From positions 1 through 64,000 of the forward strand of contig NZ_JAEVHF010000012.1 of assembly GCF_018263925.1 (NCBI RefSeq): a DNA stretch of 64,000 nucleotides. Direction: 5' to 3'. Source of the stretch: Kistimonas asteriae (lineage in GTDB: Bacteria > Pseudomonadota > Gammaproteobacteria > Pseudomonadales > Endozoicomonadaceae). Under the pieces are notes generated by a model. The model saw nothing but the letters and a program-made list of their open reading frames with translations. It made no database searches and was not told the origin of the DNA. Of the stretch, positions 60,883 through 64,000 are shown in pieces (the first letter of the stretch is position 1; every line of letters starts with the position of its first letter). The translations under genes were made by a program, and so were the position numbers.

Positions 60883-61740
60883 ATGATGTCTTCCTTCCCA
60901 TACATTGATACGTTTCGGACGTTGTGCATACTGGTTGTCAGCCTTGGGCTGTTAAACGGCTGTTCCGGTACAGGGGAAAGGGAGGAGGCTGGCTACGTAA
61001 TAGACGTTGATCATCCTAAGTCGGTGAAAGTTGGTGAGTGGCAGGTAGACAGCGACCCCGAAACGGTTGCCCAGGTGCTCAGGCATGGTAAGGGATTACT
61101 GTTGCCGGTTCTGAAGGTCACCGATCAAAATCTGCTTGTCCCCGACTATCGCACAACGCTTACCTTATATGAGCATCTTCAGAATAGGGCGGGCATGGAT
61201 CTTGTGGGTGTCGGTAATACCATGAAATTTTATTACCAGTTGGTATCGGCGGTTGAGCATCGTTGCCCGAAAGGTGCTGTTGATCCTCTGCTGAGTTGCT
61301 CGCTCACGGCCTGGTTGCCCCAGTGGTTCAATGGTTGGCTGAATGGGGGCGGTGTTCACGATGACGTCATGATGCAGGCGTGGCTTGATGAGTTGGATGA
61401 TGTGAATTACCTGATCGTACCTGACCGGGCGCTACTGTCTTCACCGGCGCTGAAACATTTGAAGTACTCTCCGGATTCTGATCCTGTGGTTGATCAGGAA
61501 TCGTCAGTTCGGTGGCAGGAGATTGCCGATTATTTAGATCCCGCCTCATTAAGTGTTGTCGTTCATTATCAGCGAAATTGTGACGATGACTGGTGTTGGA
61601 GTAAGCAGGGTTTGGCGAACTGTGTCATGCCTGTTACTGCTGGTCAGTCCAGAGAGCAGCGCCTTGATGTGCGTGAACAGGCCTGGCAATCGTTGTTGTC
61701 TGGCTGTGCCACCGTTGCGCCCGTGGCCGTTTCGCCGTAG
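60883..61740 (+). CDS. Hypothetical lipoprotein, about 285 aa
   Basis: Starts at ATG 60883 (or 60886). Residues about 12-28 form a hydrophobic signal ending in LLNGC, a plausible lipobox, followed by SGTGEREEAG; acylation is therefore likely. The mature part has several cysteines (HRCPKG, LLSCSL, RNCDDDWCW, LANCVMP) that could form disulfides in the periplasm. No domain is recognised. It is monocistronic, 140 bases upstream of accA, with no clear ribosome binding site. Confidence 0.6.
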   Translation: MMSSFPYIDTFRTLCILVVSLGLLNGCSGTGEREEAGYVIDVDHPKSVKVGEWQVDSDPETVAQVLRHGKGLLLPVLKVTDQNLLVPDYRTTLTLYEHLQNRAGMDLVGVGNTMKFYYQLVSAVEHRCPKGAVDPLLSCSLTAWLPQWFNGWLNGGGVHDDVMMQAWLDELDDVNYLIVPDRALLSSPALKHLKYSPDSDPVVDQESSVRWQEIADYLDPASLSVVVHYQRNCDDDWCWSKQGLANCVMPVTAGQSREQRLDVREQAWQSLLSGCATVAPVAVSP

Positions 61741-61878
61741 AACTCACTGGCTTTATAGCCTGCTTTACAACACATACTCACGGTTGTTTACGGATTTTAA
61801 CTCGACTTCGTTGATGGTATTACTTATCTTGTAGCGGATTTCATGATCTTGCCGAGAAATGCCTGTAAAGTGGTCTCT

Positions 61879-62829
61879 ATGAACCCGAATTATCTGGACT
61901 TTGAACAGCCAATCGCTGAGCTGGAAGCAAAAATCGAAGAACTGCGGCTGGTAGGGTCGGACAATGAGCTGAATATCAGTGCAGAAATTGCCACGCTCGA
62001 AGAAAAGTGCCGAACCCTGACGTCAGGCATTTTCAAGGATCTTTCCTCCTGGCAGGTTGCCCAGCTGGCCCGTCATCCCCGCCGTCCCTATACGCTGGAC
62101 TATATCAAGGCTGTGTTTGACGACTTTGATGAACTGCATGGTGATCGTCGTTTTGCAGATGATAAATCCATTATCGGCGGCATGGCGGAGTTGGATGGCA
62201 AGCCGGTTATGATTATCGGTCACCAGAAGGGGCGGGAAGTTCCTGAAAAGGTGCGCCGTAATTTTGGTATGCCAAAGCCTGAAGGGTACCGTAAAGCCTG
62301 CAGGCTGATGGAAATGGCAGAGCGTTTCAAGCTGCCAATTCTAACCTTTATTGATACGCCGGGCGCCTATCCGGGCATTAACGCAGAAGAGCGTGGTCAA
62401 AGTGAGGCGATTGCCTGGAACCTTGCGGTGATGTCACGCTTAAATACCCCGATCATCTCAACAGTGATTGGTGAAGGGGGGTCCGGTGGTGCATTGGCCA
62501 TTGGTGTGTGTGACCGATTGCTGATGCTGCAGTATTCAACTTACTCCGTCATTTCACCGGAAGGTTGTGCCTCCATTCTTTGGAAAAAAGCGGATCATGC
62601 AGCGGAAGCAGCAGAAGCGATGGGTATCACGGCAAAACGCCTGCAGGAGCTGGGTTTTGTTGACCGGATTGTTGAAGAGCCGCTTGGTGGTGCGCATCGT
62701 GATGTTGCCAGGGCAGCGGATTCTGTAAAAGAGGCGCTGGTAATGGAGCTGGACGAGGTGCGCGCCATGCCTGTTGATGAACTGGTGACCACCCGGTATG
62801 AACGTTTACAGCGCTATGGGGTCAAGTAA
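61879..62829 (+). CDS. accA: Acetyl-CoA carboxylase carboxyltransferase subunit alpha
   Basis: A 316-aa subunit which, with AccD, transfers the carboxyl group from biotin to acetyl-CoA to make malonyl-CoA, the first step of fatty acid synthesis. The ATG at 61879 gives the family start [20 protein letters not shown], and length equals E. coli AccA (319). Core motifs: [40 protein letters not shown] and [20 protein letters not shown]. It is followed by an intrinsic terminator and then tilS, the same order as accA-tilS neighbourhoods in other gammaproteobacteria. Confidence 0.98.
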   Translation: MNPNYLDFEQPIAELEAKIEELRLVGSDNELNISAEIATLEEKCRTLTSGIFKDLSSWQVAQLARHPRRPYTLDYIKAVFDDFDELHGDRRFADDKSIIGGMAELDGKPVMIIGHQKGREVPEKVRRNFGMPKPEGYRKACRLMEMAERFKLPILTFIDTPGAYPGINAEERGQSEAIAWNLAVMSRLNTPIISTVIGEGGSGGALAIGVCDRLLMLQYSTYSVISPEGCASILWKKADHAAEAAEAMGITAKRLQELGFVDRIVEEPLGGAHRDVARAADSVKEALVMELDEVRAMPVDELVTTRYERLQRYGVK

Positions 62830-62876
62830 ATAGCAGGTTTTCAGGTTTACTGATCCCGTTTTTGTGCGTTGAGAAG

Positions 62877-62906
62877 CCGGCATGGCAGTAGCTATGCCGG
62901 TTTTTT
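62877..62906 (+). terminator. Intrinsic terminator after accA
   Basis: CCGGCAT (62877-62883) pairs with ATGCCGG (62894-62900) and is followed by six T. It lies 47 bases after the accA stop and 29 bases before the tilS start, so tilS probably depends on read-through or its own promoter. Confidence 0.88.
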
Positions 62907-62935
62907 GTTGTTGAGTCAGTGTTGTGGATACAAAA

Positions 62936-64000
62936 ATGCATCTGACAGATGACACATTTCTAATGAAGTTGCCTGAAATCTACAGGGATAGACGGCTGGT
63001 GGTAGGGCTCAGTGGTGGGCTGGATTCCACGGTTCTGTTGCATCTCTGTGTTGCGCTAAGGGAGCGGGGGATCATCCGGTCCCTGGAAGCGATCCATGTC
63101 AATCATGGTTTGAGCGCCAATGCGTCAGACTGGCAGGCATTTTGCGAAACGCTTTGTCAGCGGTGGTCTTTACCGATGGTCTCTCGGCAGGTTGTTGTTC
63201 GGCGGAAGACAGGGGATGGGCTGGAGGCGTCAGCAAGAGCGGCGCGCTATCAGCAGTATGAACAGATTCTTGAACCGGGTGACTGTCTCCTGCAAGCCCA
63301 TCATTTGAATGACCAGGCTGAAACCCTGCTTTACCGGATGGTCAGGGGGTGCGGTGTGCATGGTCTTGCGGCGATTCCCCGGGAGCGTGCGCTGGGGGCG
63401 GCAATGATTCTGCGTCCTCTCCTGGATGTGTCCAGAGAGACCATTCATGCCTACGCGCTAAAGCACCAGTTAGCATGGGTTGAGGATGAGTCGAATCAAG
63501 ATATCACCTATGACCGTAATTTTTTGCGTCATGAGGTCGTGCCGAGGTTAAACCGGCGCTGGTCGGGTGCGCTGAATAATATTGGTCGCCTGGCCGAGGA
63601 TGCTGCAGATGTTGCTGCATTGCTGGATCAAGTCGCTGAGGCTGATCTGCAACAGGTCTTGTCTGTTAAAGATATTCCTTACCATCCGGGTGTACCGGTG
63701 CTCGATAGAGCTTCTCTTGAAAGCTTGTCTGACTACCGGCAGCGTAACGTGCTTCGTTATTGGTTGCGGTCCCAGGGGTTTCCATTGCCCGGTCGGGCAG
63801 TGGTTCAATGCATTTTGGGTGAGCTGGTATCGGCCGCTCAGGATGCCTGCCCTGTTGTGCGCTGGGAGGGGGGTGAGATCAGGCGGCATGAAGGTGCTAT
63901 AGTCGCTATGCAGCCTCTGGGTACGTTGCCGTCTTTTTCCTGTCAATTAACGCTTTCTGCTGGCTGTGATCTTGAACTGCCGGGAAATGGCCGTATTTAT
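62936..64000 (+). CDS. tilS: tRNA(Ile)-lysidine synthase TilS (3' end beyond the window)
   Basis: An open frame of 355 codons running off the right edge. TilS attaches lysine to C34 of tRNA-Ile(CAU), making it read AUA. The ATP-pyrophosphatase P-loop is VVGLSGGLDSTVLLHL (SGGxDS), followed by AIHVNHGLSANASDW, LQAHHLNDQAETLLYRMVRG and LRPLLDVSRETIHAYALKHQ and WVEDESNQDITYDRNFLRHE, all typical. The C-terminal domain begins near residue 230 and is truncated by the window. A second ATG at 62963 is possible; neither has a strong ribosome binding site. Confidence 0.95.
   Translation, partial: MHLTDDTFLMKLPEIYRDRRLVVGLSGGLDSTVLLHLCVALRERGIIRSLEAIHVNHGLSANASDWQAFCETLCQRWSLPMVSRQVVVRRKTGDGLEASARAARYQQYEQILEPGDCLLQAHHLNDQAETLLYRMVRGCGVHGLAAIPRERALGAAMILRPLLDVSRETIHAYALKHQLAWVEDESNQDITYDRNFLRHEVVPRLNRRWSGALNNIGRLAEDAADVAALLDQVAEADLQQVLSVKDIPYHPGVPVLDRASLESLSDYRQRNVLRYWLRSQGFPLPGRAVVQCILGELVSAAQDACPVVRWEGGEIRRHEGAIVAMQPLGTLPSFSCQLTLSAGCDLELPGNGRIY

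Overview
The window reads as a chromosomal segment of a gammaproteobacterium, most likely a marine or host-associated Oceanospirillales-type organism (Endozoicomonadaceae-like is a guess from gene content, not shown). Support: a 5S rRNA and tRNA-Thr at the end of an rRNA operon, gammaproteobacterial accA, tilS, yaiL, ycgN, grxA, alaE and ubiUVT homologues, and many Na+-coupled transporters (PutP, BCCT, AGCS). Genes are dense, mostly in short operons or convergent pairs. No insertion sequence, prophage, CRISPR array or toxin-antitoxin pair was seen.

Layout. 1-0.4 kb: 5S rRNA, tRNA-Thr(GGT), terminator. 0.5-11 kb: OmpA-type lipoprotein, START-domain protein, proline and ornithine catabolism (putA without a DNA-binding domain, putP, rocD), with a histidine-rich membrane protein and a sialidase-like protein between them. 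11-13.7 kb: an AEC transporter and small hypothetical genes. 13.8-21 kb: a complete menaquinone operon menF-menD-menH-menB-menC-menE, then thpR. 22-25.5 kb: ubiU-ubiV (O2-independent ubiquinone synthesis) and, on the other strand, a thiM-ubiT pair. 26-33 kb: alaE, a nucleotidyltransferase-like gene and a five-component peptide/glutathione-type ABC importer encoded by four genes. 33-41 kb: saccharopine-dehydrogenase-like enzyme, grxA, a patatin, a protein resembling CTP-dependent riboflavin kinase, a GNAT acetyltransferase, a second AEC transporter, a LysR regulator, a crotonase and thioesterase, and yaiL. 41-50 kb: an AGCS symporter behind a tandem glycine riboswitch, a SulP transporter, an APC permease, ycgN, small unknown genes and a BetT-type choline transporter. 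50-56 kb: a catecholate-siderophore uptake locus (receptor, binding protein, two permeases, ATPase) behind a probable Fur box. 56.7-64 kb: a YdgJ-like oxidoreductase, sodB, unknown genes, a Lar-like zinc ribbon, a lipoprotein, accA and the start of tilS.

The strongest regulatory observations are two FNR/Anr-type boxes (TTGAT-N4-ATCAA class). One lies at 22217-22230 before ubiU. The other lies at 25625-25638 before thiM-ubiT. Each sits about 41-42 bp upstream of a start site predicted from a matching -10 element. All three anaerobic ubiquinone genes would then be induced by oxygen limitation, next to a complete menaquinone operon, and the thiamine-salvage gene thiM would be carried into the same regulon. 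Other signals are the tandem glycine riboswitch at 42722-42952, a 15-bp perfect inverted repeat enclosing a TATAAT before the SulP gene, palindromes before menF, betT and the 60.9-kb lipoprotein gene, and several very small candidate ORFs in leaders. Start sites were chosen by Shine-Dalgarno (SD) matches and family alignment from memory. No similarity search was run.
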